Of a DNA stretch of 64,000 nt, positions 41,190 to 49,775 are shown piece by piece; within the stretch, counting starts at the first letter, position 1; every line of letters starts with the position of its first letter. The notes under the pieces were generated by a model. That model saw only the letters and a program-made list of their open reading frames with translations, was not told where the DNA came from and did no database searches. The stretch is from Tessaracoccus sp. MC1679 (lineage in GTDB: Bacteria > Actinomycetota > Actinomycetes > Propionibacteriales > Propionibacteriaceae): positions 62,001 through 126,000 of the forward strand of contig NZ_JACJGB010000007.1 of the NCBI RefSeq assembly GCF_014164775.1, given 5' to 3'. Both the position numbers and the translations under genes were made by a program.

Positions 41190-41903
41190 ATGACCGAGAT
41201 CACCACCCCTCACGTCGACAAGCGCTGGCGCGAGGACTTCATCATGGCCATGCGGATGCAGGACGCGTCGGGCGAGCAGATCGGCGACGCGCTGGCCACC
41301 GTCGACGCTCACTGCGCTGAATCCGGCGAGTCCGCCGAAGTGGCATTCGGTGACGCGACGGGCTACGCGACAACGCTGGTTCCCGAGCCCGCCGCAGGGT
41401 CTCGGCTCGGATCGTCGTTCGTGGTGGGTGCGCTCATGGGTCTGCTCGGGCTCCTGATGGTTCCACGCGCCGTCGACGACTGGGCGGCCGGCACGCAGTT
41501 CGCCGTCACGCTCGGCGACATGGTGGCGCTCGCCGTCGTCCTCGGACTGACCAGCACCGTCATGGCCCTCCCCCGGCGCGTACTCCCGTGGCTCGCCAAG
41601 GCCAGGTACTCCGTGGTGGGCCTTCTGGGCGCGGCACTCATGGCGCTTCTCGTGCTAGCGATGCTCTTCCTCACCGACGTCGTGGCGGAGCTGGACTGGC
41701 GCCTCGCGCTCGCTGTTGGGATCGGCCTGCTGGTGGCCAGCGTGATCTCCACGTGGCGCGACCTCTCAACGCCGGACCCAGTGGCCGACCCGCGCTCCCC
41801 CGACTCCCCGCCCCGCCGGACCCAGTGGCTGGCAGCGTTGATGTTCCCGATCCTGACGCTCCTGGTCCTCGGGATCGACGCCCTGTTCCGGTTGGTCTTC
41901 TGA
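41190..41903 (+). CDS. HAAS-domain integral membrane protein
   Basis: A 237-aa protein. Residues 1-60 (KRWREDFIMAMRMQDASGEQ and later HCAESGESAEVAFGDATGYA) match the HAAS cytoplasmic signalling domain found beside PadR regulators. Six hydrophobic segments follow, beginning SSFVVGALMGLLGLLMV. ATG 41190 is one base after the PadR stop. The pair probably forms a membrane-stress or envelope signalling switch. Confidence 0.75.
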   Translation: MTEITTPHVDKRWREDFIMAMRMQDASGEQIGDALATVDAHCAESGESAEVAFGDATGYATTLVPEPAAGSRLGSSFVVGALMGLLGLLMVPRAVDDWAAGTQFAVTLGDMVALAVVLGLTSTVMALPRRVLPWLAKARYSVVGLLGAALMALLVLAMLFLTDVVAELDWRLALAVGIGLLVASVISTWRDLSTPDPVADPRSPDSPPRRTQWLAALMFPILTLLVLGIDALFRLVF

Positions 41904-42068
41904 CCCGCTGTTCCCCTGGGCGGGGCCGAGGAGTTCCGCGGGCAGGACGGAAGAGGTCACGAGACACCCAGCGACTAAGTCCCTGCGTCGGACTCCCTAC
42001 ACCGTGGATCGTGCAGTGGACACCGGAGCCAAGCATGATCGGTGACCGATTCGCCTTCTCGAGGATCC

Positions 42069-42506
42069 TCAGGACGCTTGGCTGTTTGCAGGACACTGCC
42101 GCCAGCCATGCTCCGCCCCCGCTCCAACGCAAGCGCTGACATGCTCAAACGGGTTGTCATTGGAGGCACACTCATGGAGGTCGTCGACAAGAAGAGCGCG
42201 TTTTCGGTCCTGGGCCAGCCAGAAATGCCAACTGTCCCACTGCTTCTTGTCGAGCCATTCAAGACGAGCCGCCTCGAACTCGTCCTCACAGAGCTGGAGG
42301 TACCGGTGTCGCGCATGTCTGTGCTCTTCGGTGCCCTTTGGGAGGCGCAGGAGGTCGTCGTCGACGCTCCATTACCGCTGGATGTACAGGTTCCCCAGCT
42401 CTAGCTGTTGCCGGCGATTCCCCTGACGCAGTTCGATCAGCCCCGACACAACACCAACAACAGCCACTACTAGCGTCCCGAGCCCGAGCCAATCAGAGAT
42501 CTCCAC
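42069..42506 (-). pseudogene. Membrane protein gene interrupted by an in-frame stop
   Basis: Read leftward from GTG 42506, a 146-codon frame encodes EISDWLGLGTLVVAVVGVV, SGLIELRQGNRRQQLELGN and LYIQR, then TAA (42374-42372), and continues in the same frame as WSVDDDLLRLPKGTEEHRHA, HRYLQLCEDEFEAARLEW, LDKKQWDSWHFWLAQ to TGA 42071-42069. The downstream half is clearly protein-like (DDLLRLPKG, LCEDEFEAARLEWLD). The codon hit was probably TAC or TAT. One membrane helix and a helical cytoplasmic domain are implied. The stretch 41904-42561 otherwise holds no gene. Confidence 0.7.
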
Positions 42507-42561
42507 GAGCGAATGCTAGAGCGTTTCCTGGTCAGCGACGTCTCGAACTGGATCGGTAGGG

Positions 42562-43173
42562 CTACGGCCAGCAGGGGAGAACCATGAGCCGGGTCTGATC
42601 CAGCGGCGGCAGGCCGTCATCGAGGCCGCGGAGCCGCTGATAGAGGTCACGCATCGCGCCACGGTCTGGGAGATACTCGCTCCCTGCAGCCTTCTCGAGC
42701 ACTGTGACAGTTCCGACCAGCCAGATGGCGCCCACCTTACGGCCGGCGCGGCGAAGCCGATCCAGGCGACGCGCTTCGCTGCCAGCCAACTTCCGACCCC
42801 CGCCGTCGCCGATCAGAACGTACACATCATTGCCGCCCTCGGCCATCACCACCGCATGGGCGATGACCATCACCTCACCCAGGTCTTCGCTTCGACGGAT
42901 TCGCCGCTCAACGGGCATCCCAGAGATGCGGTTCACGGCGGTGGCCAGCTCATCTGTGACGTCGTCGGAGAGCACCTCCATGTAGCGCGGCTCCAGCTTC
43001 CTCCACACCTGGCCCGCAGCTTTGAACCGGCTGTCGGTGCGCGACTTCCGCAGCACCTCGTCACGCACCGCCTCTGGGGCGCTCAAGGGACCGAGAGTTG
43101 CGATGAGGAGCCGTTCCTTGTTGACAGAGAAGAAGTTGATGCCAGGGCCAGCGTCAATGATCGGCCGCGTCAC
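42562..43173 (-). CDS. PIN-like nuclease, probable toxin of XRE/ImmA operon
   Basis: A 203-aa protein beginning RPIIDAGPGINFFSVNKERL. D7, E39 (DEVLRKS), the acidic EDLGE (about 96-100) and a late VLIGDGGGRK match the spacing of PIN-type active sites. The start is GTG 43173; its first base overlaps the TAG of the upstream ImmA-type gene. It is third in an operon with an XRE regulator and a peptidase, a layout in which the third gene is the toxin and the first two the control. Confidence 0.65.
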   Translation of the reverse strand: MTRPIIDAGPGINFFSVNKERLLIATLGPLSAPEAVRDEVLRKSRTDSRFKAAGQVWRKLEPRYMEVLSDDVTDELATAVNRISGMPVERRIRRSEDLGEVMVIAHAVVMAEGGNDVYVLIGDGGGRKLAGSEARRLDRLRRAGRKVGAIWLVGTVTVLEKAAGSEYLPDRGAMRDLYQRLRGLDDGLPPLDQTRLMVLPCWP

Positions 43174-43988
43174 TACACCGAGTCCGCATCGTCCAAGCCG
43201 CTGAGGTCTACCTCGACGTCCGGCAGGTCCGAGGCGGCGATCCCCGCCGGGTCATGTTCGACGGGAGCGATCCCGGCCTCGGCGAGTTCCCAAACCACCG
43301 ACTCGACGGGCAGACCGCGCAGTGCAGCGATCTGCCGGGCTGTCACGACCCCTTCTGCATAGCCATTGATCGCCCGGGCAACCAGCCGCTGAGGCGCCCG
43401 CACGCGATCCGAGTCGTCCTGCAGGGAGGCGTAGTAGTCGCCCCATCCGAAGCGGGTTGCGAGGACTGGGGTGTAGACGTTCATCCACGCCTCGCACATC
43501 TCGGCGGTGATGTAACCCGCCTGCCGTAGGGCAATCGCTGCGATGGCTGGCGACACCAGGAACCGCTGAACCACATCCGAGAGGTCTGCCTCAGTGGTGA
43601 CTTCCCGGTCGCCCAAGAACTCCCCGATGGCTTCGGTTGGGATGAGGAGGTGACGGGCGAAGGCGTCCGCACGCTTCTCTTCCAAGGGCCGACCACCCGG
43701 GGGGACATTCCAGTCCTGGAAAGCTACGTGCCCGAGCTCGTGCGCCAGAGTAGAGCGTTGCCGCATCGGGTTTCGGGTTCGGGCGACGCCGATGAACACC
43801 CGGTCTCTGGCGGGGTCGCGCATGGTCAGGCCGTGTTCGTCGGGTCCGACGTCAAGGACGGCAACATCGAGTTCGGTGGTCTGCTCGATCAGGGCAACAA
43901 GGTCGCCCAGAGGCTGGATTCCGAGACGGTGCGCACGACGGAACTCCCCGGCCGCCTCAGCTGCCTGATGTTCGATGTCGGAGGCCAT
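43173..43988 (-). CDS. ImmA/IrrE-type metallopeptidase
   Basis: A 271-aa protein. LAHELGH (zinc HExxH) follows RNPMRQRSTLAHELGHVAF, and EEKRADAFARHLLIP carries the third zinc ligand, Glu, both standard for ImmA/IrrE (COG2856). ATG 43988 overlaps the XRE stop. Such proteins cut a partner repressor or antitoxin to release a response. The C-terminal 100 residues are a helical extension (PQRLVARAINGYAEGVVTAR) resembling a second HTH. Confidence 0.88.
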   Translation of the reverse strand: MASDIEHQAAEAAGEFRRAHRLGIQPLGDLVALIEQTTELDVAVLDVGPDEHGLTMRDPARDRVFIGVARTRNPMRQRSTLAHELGHVAFQDWNVPPGGRPLEEKRADAFARHLLIPTEAIGEFLGDREVTTEADLSDVVQRFLVSPAIAAIALRQAGYITAEMCEAWMNVYTPVLATRFGWGDYYASLQDDSDRVRAPQRLVARAINGYAEGVVTARQIAALRGLPVESVVWELAEAGIAPVEHDPAGIAASDLPDVEVDLSGLDDADSV

Positions 43989-44314
43989 CACTGCGCCGCA
44001 ATGGCCTGGTCGTCGAGGTAGGCGTCGAGTTCCATGAAGTGCAGGAGCCGCTGCCGCATCGAATCCATGTCTGCGCCGTTGGTGGCGCGGGCCGCGCACT
44101 GCACGCGGTCAGCCACCGCCGATCTGGTGAGTTGGGCGACCGTGCAGCCGGTGGCGTCGGCGATCAGCAGGATCTCGGTCATCTTCGGCTGGCGAGCGCC
44201 AGTGAGGATGCGGTTCAGGGTGGGCTGCGAGATGCCGGTCTCGTCCGCCAGCGCGCGCTGGGACAGTCCGGCGGCGGCAAGAGCGCCTCGGATCGTCGCC
44301 GTCATGTCCTCCAT
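43988..44314 (-). CDS. XRE-family regulator
   Basis: A 108-aa protein with one helix-turn-helix (GLSQRALADETGISQPTLNR, ILTGARQPK), then a helical tail (MDSMRQRLLHFMELDAYLDD). ATG 44314 is chosen because AGGAG lies eight bases before it; ATG 44332 has no ribosome site. Its stop shares a base with the metallopeptidase start. It should repress this operon from the palindrome at 44342. Confidence 0.85.
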   Translation of the reverse strand: MEDMTATIRGALAAAGLSQRALADETGISQPTLNRILTGARQPKMTEILLIADATGCTVAQLTRSAVADRVQCAARATNGADMDSMRQRLLHFMELDAYLDDQAIAAQ

Positions 44315-44341
44315 TACCAGCTCCTGAATCATTTCTTGGAA

Positions 44342-44356
44342 ATTGATTCAATCCTA
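44342..44356 (-). promoter_or_regulatory. Operator and -10 of the XRE operon
   Basis: ATTGATTCAAT (44342-44352) is a palindrome with a central T. On the minus strand TAGGAT (44356-44351) is a -10 box overlapping it, with transcription starting near 44344. A repressor bound here would cover the start site. Confidence 0.6.
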
Positions 44357-44452
44357 GCTCAAGGCCGGTTCCCAGACCAGCTCCAGGCTCTCCGACTCTC
44401 GCCGGGCGCAACCGAGGCTGACCTGCGCCAGACAGCCACTGGGTGGGGCTAC

Positions 44453-44625
44453 CTACCGCTTGAACCACTCGCGCAGCTCAGCCGCCTGCTCAGGCGTGAG
44501 GTGCCGGCGGTCGTAGGGGACTGACTGCCAGCCCTGGCCCGCAGCCATGCCTGGACGGTCTTGACGCTGGCACCGAGTTCGACTGCCAACTGCTCGGGTG
44601 TGACTGTGTGATGCGGCTCGGCCAT
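44453..44625 (-). pseudogene. Small HTH protein gene with a one-base frameshift
   Basis: From ATG 44625 the minus strand reads AEPHHTVTPEQLAVELGASV, then KTVQAWLRA, a helix-turn-helix start. The protein-like continuation GWQSVPYDRRHLTPEQ, AAELREWFKR and TAG (44455-44453) is in another frame. Distance between start and stop is 173 bases, not a multiple of three. A single-base indel near 44530 explains it; loss of function or a sequence error are both possible. Confidence 0.5.
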
Positions 44626-44711
44626 GCCGCGAGACTACTCAGCCCGAAGCCCGCAGGAGGACCAGCTGGCCGGGCTAGGGTGAGAGGAGGTCGACTGCTA
44701 CGGGGGACGCG

Positions 44712-46655
44712 GTGAGGGTAAGCACCATTCTGGATCACATCGATGACGGCGGGATCGCCCTCCCGGAGTTCCAGCGGGGATACGTCTGGAACCGGGACCA
44801 GGTCCGCGGACTCTTCACCTCGCTGTACCGCGGGTACCCGGTGGGAAGCTTCATGACGTGGTCGACGGCGGCTGAGACGACAGCGGCGCGGGGCGAGCCG
44901 ACCGACAGGGACGGCACCATCAAGCTTCTCCTGGACGGTCAACAGCGCGCGACAACGCTGTATGGCGTGATCCGCGGACGCGCGCCCCGCTTCTTCGAGG
45001 GCAACGACTCGACCTTCCTTGGCCTCTACTTCAACGTCGTCGACGAGACGTTCGAGTTCTACGCGCGACAGAAGATGCACAACTCCGCTGAATGGGTCTC
45101 GGTGCCCGACCTCTTTGCTGACCAAGGCAAGTACTTCCAGCAGGTGTTGACCCTCGATACGCCCGAAGCCCGCAAAGGCGAGTACGTGAAACGCCTAGCG
45201 CAGGTCACAGGCATCGGTGACCGCGACATGCACGTCGAGGAGGTGACCGGGGCCGACAAGACCATCGACGTCGTCGTGGACATCTTCAACCGGGTGAACT
45301 CGGGCGGGACCAAGCTCTCCAAAGGCGACCTCGCGCTGGCCAAGATCTGCGCCAGTTGGCCCGAGGCACGGCACCAGATGAACGAGCACCTGAGGTACTG
45401 GCGGGAGCGCGGCTATGACTTCAGCCTGGACTGGCTGCTTCGTGTCGTCAACGGGATCGTGACAGGGAAGGCGCGGTTCACCGCTCTTGCCGACCGTCCC
45501 GTACGCGAAGTGCAGACGGGGCTGGGGCTGGCCTTCACCTACGTGAATCAGTGGCTGAACGTCATCGCCGGACACCTCGGGCTTGACCACGCACGGGTGC
45601 TGTTCCCGTTCCCGCTGGTCGTGCTCGCGCGGCACATGCACAGGAACGGCGGTCGCCTGCCGGACGCGTCCGAGCAGGCGCGGCTCCTCTACTGGTACAT
45701 CCACACGGGCATGTGGGGCCGCTACGCGTCCTCGACCGAGACCTACCTCACGCAGGACCTGGAGGCGGTCGACGTGGCGGGGGTCGAGGGCTTGCTCCGC
45801 CTACTGGAGCTGTCGCGCGGCGACCTAGCCGTGCGCCCCGAGGACTTCGCCGGCACCAGCATGGGTGCTCGGTTCTACCCGACGCTCTACATGCTGACCC
45901 GTGTCATGAAGGCCCGCGACTTCGGCACCGGCGTCCCCATCTCGAACGCGCTGCTGGGGAGGCTCAACGGTCTTCAGGTTCACCACATCTTCCCCAAGGC
46001 CAAGCTTTACGCAGCCGGCTACCCGCGCGGCCAAGTCAACGCCATCGCGAACTTCTGCCTGATCACTCAGGACACGAATCTGCAGGTGAGTGATGCCGAT
46101 CCCGCGATCTACATGCCCGAGATCGAGTCCCGTGTTCCAGGTGCCCTGGCCAGCCAGTGGGTGCCGATGGAGGATCACCTGTGGCAGATCGACAACTACC
46201 CCGATTTCCTTGCTGCCCGCCGCGAGTTGCTCTCCACAGCCGCGAACTCCCTTCTGCAGAGATTGCGTTCGGGGCGGCTCGACCCTGCTCTAGTCGGCCC
46301 CGGACCGGTAGAGGGTAACTACCCGGTGGTCGTCGGCGACGATGACGCCGCCGATACCCGCAACCAGGAGATCGACGCTCTGGTCGAGTGGCTTACGACC
46401 CAGGGCTACGCGGAACCGGAGCGCGACCTTGAGATCGCGCACCCCGACACGGGGAGGGTGCTGTCCATCGCGGAGGCTGTGTGGCCACACGGGCTGCAAG
46501 AGGGGCTGGGCGAGAAGGTGGTCCTCGAACTCGACGAAGACGACTTCGACGAGGACGCCTTGGCCGCGTTGGGCTACCGGGTCTTCACCTCGATTGCGGC
46601 CCTGCGCGAGTTCGTGGAGCGGTCGAGCGGCGAGGAGTCATCTGCTTCTCCCTGA
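44712..46655 (+). CDS. DUF262-HNH protein, GmrSD-like modification-dependent nuclease
   Basis: A 647-aa protein. LPEFQRGYVWNRDQV (QRGYVW at 21-26) and LLLDGQQRATTLY (DGQQR at 75-79) are the DUF262 NTPase/nuclease signatures. The HNH-like end has VHHIFPKAKLY (H424/H425) and NAIANFCLITQDTN. DUF262-HNH enzymes of the GmrSD/BrxU type cut modified phage DNA and use NTP. A further 190 residues follow, ending in an acidic region (LELDEDDFDEDALAALGYRV). GTG 44712 is preceded by GGGGGA; TAGGGT at 44676 may be the -10. Confidence 0.85.
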   Translation: MRVSTILDHIDDGGIALPEFQRGYVWNRDQVRGLFTSLYRGYPVGSFMTWSTAAETTAARGEPTDRDGTIKLLLDGQQRATTLYGVIRGRAPRFFEGNDSTFLGLYFNVVDETFEFYARQKMHNSAEWVSVPDLFADQGKYFQQVLTLDTPEARKGEYVKRLAQVTGIGDRDMHVEEVTGADKTIDVVVDIFNRVNSGGTKLSKGDLALAKICASWPEARHQMNEHLRYWRERGYDFSLDWLLRVVNGIVTGKARFTALADRPVREVQTGLGLAFTYVNQWLNVIAGHLGLDHARVLFPFPLVVLARHMHRNGGRLPDASEQARLLYWYIHTGMWGRYASSTETYLTQDLEAVDVAGVEGLLRLLELSRGDLAVRPEDFAGTSMGARFYPTLYMLTRVMKARDFGTGVPISNALLGRLNGLQVHHIFPKAKLYAAGYPRGQVNAIANFCLITQDTNLQVSDADPAIYMPEIESRVPGALASQWVPMEDHLWQIDNYPDFLAARRELLSTAANSLLQRLRSGRLDPALVGPGPVEGNYPVVVGDDDAADTRNQEIDALVEWLTTQGYAEPERDLEIAHPDTGRVLSIAEAVWPHGLQEGLGEKVVLELDEDDFDEDALAALGYRVFTSIAALREFVERSSGEESSASP

Positions 46656-46720
46656 GTTGCCCTGGGGCGGTGATCTCCATCGGTCCGTGGTGTCACGGCG
46701 ACAGTCGGTACGCTGCGGAC

Positions 46721-46768
46721 ATGGGCAGGTGGGCAGCAGTGGCCGAGCACGTTGGCCGACCCACATGA
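46721..46768 (+). CDS. Possible 15-aa leaderless upstream peptide
   Basis: ATG 46721 begins a 15-codon frame (MGRWAAVAEHVGRPT) whose TGA overlaps the next ATG (ATGA at 46765-46768). TACGCT at 46709-46714 fits a -10 seven bases before, so the mRNA would start at the ATG. Short leaderless coupled frames are common in actinomycetes. No conservation can be shown here. Confidence 0.35.
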   Translation: MGRWAAVAEHVGRPT

Positions 46769-47478
46769 CGACGAACCGCGACAGAGTCCTCAACGCGATC
46801 AGCACCTCGTTGCAGCCATTGGACGACGACCAACTCTCACGGAGATGGGGTGTCGCACCACGACAGGCTGTGAATATGATTTGCCGCCAACTGGCCAGAG
46901 AAGGCACGCTGCGGCGGACTGTGGGACCCGACGGCAAGATCGTGAACGGACTCCTGTCGGGGCCTTCCACTCTGGCAGCCGACCACGCGATGAGGATCAC
47001 TTCACCCGCAGACTCGAGTGACGACACGGTGGAGCCTGGCCCCGGCTTGCCGGGCGCCTCCCTGGAGCAGCGGATGGCCGAAACCGTCATGCTGCGACTC
47101 CTCTCCGAGTCGCTCGGAGTGCAACTGCGCCCGCGTCAGCTGCGCCATCCCTCGGGGGCACGGGTGGAGGTGGATGGAGCCGATGAACAGCTCACCACCC
47201 TGGTCGAGTGCTGGGCTCACCAGGGGCCGGCCAAGGTGGCCCAGAAGAGCAAGTTGGTCACCGACGCCGTGAAGCTGCACTGTGTCGCCCAGTCCCTCAG
47301 CCCCGCCCCGGAGAGGCTGATCCTATGCGTCAGCGATCCGGCCGCCATCAAGCATCTTCAAGGGTCTTCGTGGCACGGAGCCGCAATCGCCTACCTGGGC
47401 GTCAGCCTGGAGGTCGTCCAACTTCCGCAAGATGTCGTCGTGGGCATCGTCGCTGCCCAGAAGCGCCAGTACCGCTGA
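46765..47478 (+). CDS. Restriction-endonuclease-like protein with N-terminal HTH
   Basis: A 237-aa protein. Residues 1-65 look like a winged helix (DDDQLSRRWGVAPRQAVNMI, CRQLAREGTLRR). The second half suggests a PD-(D/E)XK core: RVEVDGADE, then LVECWAHQG with a following K-rich helix (KVAQKSKLVTDAVKL), then a strand LILCVSD. I infer a nuclease fold from this spacing only; no family is named. It follows the DUF262 gene by 109 bases in the same direction. Confidence 0.6.
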   Translation: MTTNRDRVLNAISTSLQPLDDDQLSRRWGVAPRQAVNMICRQLAREGTLRRTVGPDGKIVNGLLSGPSTLAADHAMRITSPADSSDDTVEPGPGLPGASLEQRMAETVMLRLLSESLGVQLRPRQLRHPSGARVEVDGADEQLTTLVECWAHQGPAKVAQKSKLVTDAVKLHCVAQSLSPAPERLILCVSDPAAIKHLQGSSWHGAAIAYLGVSLEVVQLPQDVVVGIVAAQKRQYR

Positions 47479-47562
47479 GCGGCAGGCCCCGATGATCTCC
47501 AGCATCGCTGGGGGTTCGCCGATCACGGCGGGGAGGCGCACTCGGCCCGGCCTGGCCTCCGG

Positions 47563-48939
47563 TCAGCTTCCCTCGTGGGGATCGTCCTCAGTGCGCTCCC
47601 CTGTGACGGGCGGGTTCTCCGCCTTCTTCTTGAACAGCCCACCCAGCGCACCCCCGACCGAGCTCGCTGCCCCCTTGATCGCCGCCCCGGCCTGCTGCGC
47701 CGCGGCCGCGGCCCGGGGCTGGTCCGGGACGCCGTCGCCGTCGATGTCCACCGCTCGGAACACCTCGGTGGCGCGGCTGACCCCTTGGCCGCCGAACCGC
47801 TTCGCGGCCGCAGCGCCTTCAGCGCCGGTGGCCGCCGCCTTCTGGATGACCTCTCCGGCTGCGTGCTTCCACCTCTTCGCGTCTGACGCGTTGTGTCCCG
47901 ACTCGATGCCGAGCGCCTCCCGGAACGTGATGACGCCGGTGGCCAGCTGGTTGCTGGATCTGACCGCGGCGGGTGAGTCGAAGGGGTGAAACAGCACCTC
48001 CGAGTTGGCCTTGCTGATGGTCTCCCTCATCTGGGTCAGGACCCGGGCTGTGCTGCGGGCGATGAGGTCGAGGCGGTTGCGTCTCGCGGCAGCGAGTCCC
48101 AGGCGGTGGCTGTCGAGGTCCTCAGGTGAGACATCGAGCACTCGATCGAGCTCCAGCACTGAGGCCGCATCCTGGAGTTGGAAGGTGCGCGCGAGCACCG
48201 TCAACCACTCCCGGACCCGCGGCTCGGCGGCCTTGGTCTGCTTGGCGAGGTCACCCAGGTCGTCGGCGTTCTCGAGCTTCCCAGCGATGGCATCAAGCTG
48301 ACGGAGCGCGTATGCCTGCGTCCGTGCGATCGTCATCGACGTGGCCTGCACCTTCGACCAGGTCACCTCCGAGACCCTCCCCACCTGCTCGCGGACGGTG
48401 AACGCTTCCTCGATGATCAGATCCACGCCGATCATGTCTGCCAGAACGGCGTCCTTCTGGCCCCTGAGGATGTCGTCGACCTTCTCGTCGATCTCCTGCA
48501 GGTAGTCGACAATCCGGTCCATCTGCTGCTGCATCGCCTGCTGCTGCATCATCGTGGACAGTGCCGACAGGGCGAACGGCCCACTGAGGAGCACGCCGGG
48601 GGCCTTCGAGATCTGGAGCCACTGCTGGATGTCGCCGGGCTTGCCGATCATGGCATGGCTGACGCCGGGCGTCTTGGTGGGCATCAAACCGAAGTGCTTG
48701 ATTGCCTCAGCCGACTCGGCGGTGAGCTTGACCCAGCGGCCGGAGTTGGCCGCGAACTCGGAGCCGATCTGGATCGCAGCACCTCCCCCACCGAGAACCG
48801 ACCCGAGCCGGCGCACGTCTAGGACCTTTGGCTTCACTCGGTCAAGCCCCTGGTCGAGGAGGAACCGCTCGACATCGTCGGCACCGCCAACCACAGCCAG
48901 ACCCTCGCCGTCGCTGATCAGTTCGACGCCGCTACCCAT
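47563..48939 (-). CDS. Coiled-coil protein with terminal Ca-binding-like motif, unrecognised
   Basis: A 458-aa protein. An N-terminal alpha/beta stretch (GLAVVGGADDVERFLLDQGL) is followed by a hydrophobic segment (GVLLSGPFALSALSTMM), a glutamine-rich coiled coil (QQQAMQQQMDRIVDYLQEID) and a long helical region. Near the end DIDGDGVPDQ resembles a dockerin/TSP3 calcium loop, and an Ala/Gly-rich tail follows. There is no signal peptide. The gene is convergent with the DUF262/restriction-like pair. Function unknown; an effector protein is only a guess. Confidence 0.65.
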   Translation of the reverse strand: MGSGVELISDGEGLAVVGGADDVERFLLDQGLDRVKPKVLDVRRLGSVLGGGGAAIQIGSEFAANSGRWVKLTAESAEAIKHFGLMPTKTPGVSHAMIGKPGDIQQWLQISKAPGVLLSGPFALSALSTMMQQQAMQQQMDRIVDYLQEIDEKVDDILRGQKDAVLADMIGVDLIIEEAFTVREQVGRVSEVTWSKVQATSMTIARTQAYALRQLDAIAGKLENADDLGDLAKQTKAAEPRVREWLTVLARTFQLQDAASVLELDRVLDVSPEDLDSHRLGLAAARRNRLDLIARSTARVLTQMRETISKANSEVLFHPFDSPAAVRSSNQLATGVITFREALGIESGHNASDAKRWKHAAGEVIQKAAATGAEGAAAAKRFGGQGVSRATEVFRAVDIDGDGVPDQPRAAAAAQQAGAAIKGAASSVGGALGGLFKKKAENPPVTGERTEDDPHEGS

Positions 48940-49495
48940 GTCCGCTCCTCATTGCCCCTGTGACGGCGGCTGCTGTCACACCTTGCGGGCTCTGCCCCGA
49001 ACGCTACCGGCAGCGGCGGGGCGCCGCGGCAGCGCGTGTGACGTGATTTCCGTACTGCTGAACTCGTGCCGATCGCACTCCCGCATAGCGACTGTGGCAT
49101 CGGCTCCGGAACAACTGCGCACACTGCGCCCCGAGGTCGCCCAGCCCCCCGGTCCACGCGTCCTCACTGACTTCAAAGCTTCGGTGGGTTCGCTTCCTAG
49201 CTCAGCGGCCCAACATGTTGCCGTGCGCCGACGACGGCGGCTTGAGCGCGCATTCGCGGGGCAACCGTTCGGCACTTTCCTTTGAACAAGTCAGTGAATA
49301 TCGCGGTGAATTGGAGGCGATGCTGGCGGGTGAGGGTGCGGCCCCAGCGAGTGCGGAGTGCTCGGGTCGAACCAGGGACCTTGCTGCACCGCCAGAAGCG
49401 GATGCTCAGGACGATGATGCTCCGCAGGTGGGGTCTGGCTGGCTGCGATGGTCCTGCCTCGCGAGGTAGGCTGGGCCGCACAGTAGGCTCTAGTC
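48940..49495. other. Gene-free stretch
   Basis: About 550 bases with no convincing frame on either strand. It holds the upstream region of the 458-aa gene and, from about 49470, the leader of the truncated ATPase (CTCTAGTC before ATG 49496). A GGTTCGA-like string around 49370 on the minus strand does not form a tRNA arm. Confidence 0.5.
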
Positions 49496-49775
49496 ATGCT
49501 GCGTCGACTCGACCTCAAGGACCCCTGGCGGTCCCTGGATAAGGGCTTCTGGCCTGACGACCTTCCGTTGGGGTGCAAGGCCGTCGTCTACGGACACAAC
49601 GGGAGTGGCAAGTCAACCCTGTCCGAACTGCTACTCAGTCTTGCCGAAGGCGCTGGCGCGACCGGAGTCGTTTGGGAGGACGAAACCCAGCGCCGCACTA
49701 GCGTAAGTGCCGGCGGTGCGGCTCCTTCGCCATCCATGGCGGTCTTCACTCGCAGGTGGGTCGAAGCCAACCTAT
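49496..49775 (+). pseudogene. Truncated AAA_13/RloC-like ATPase, N-terminus only
   Basis: The first 93 residues are those of a large SMC-like ATPase of the RloC/PrrC-related group: LRRLDLKDPWRSLDKGFWP, then YGHNGSGKSTLSELLLSLAE (Walker A about 37-44) and AVFTRRWVEANL, which in relatives leads into several hundred more residues. Here homologous-looking sequence stops at about 49775, where it meets the end of the convergent nuclease gene. The frame continues to 50281 only as the antisense of that gene. I read it as a deletion remnant. Confidence 0.75.

Noticed and set aside
49355-49385. T-arm-like string GGTTCGACCC on the minus strand
   Set aside because: Flanking bases do not pair as a T-stem, and no D- or anticodon arm precedes it. 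Not a tRNA or clear attachment site.
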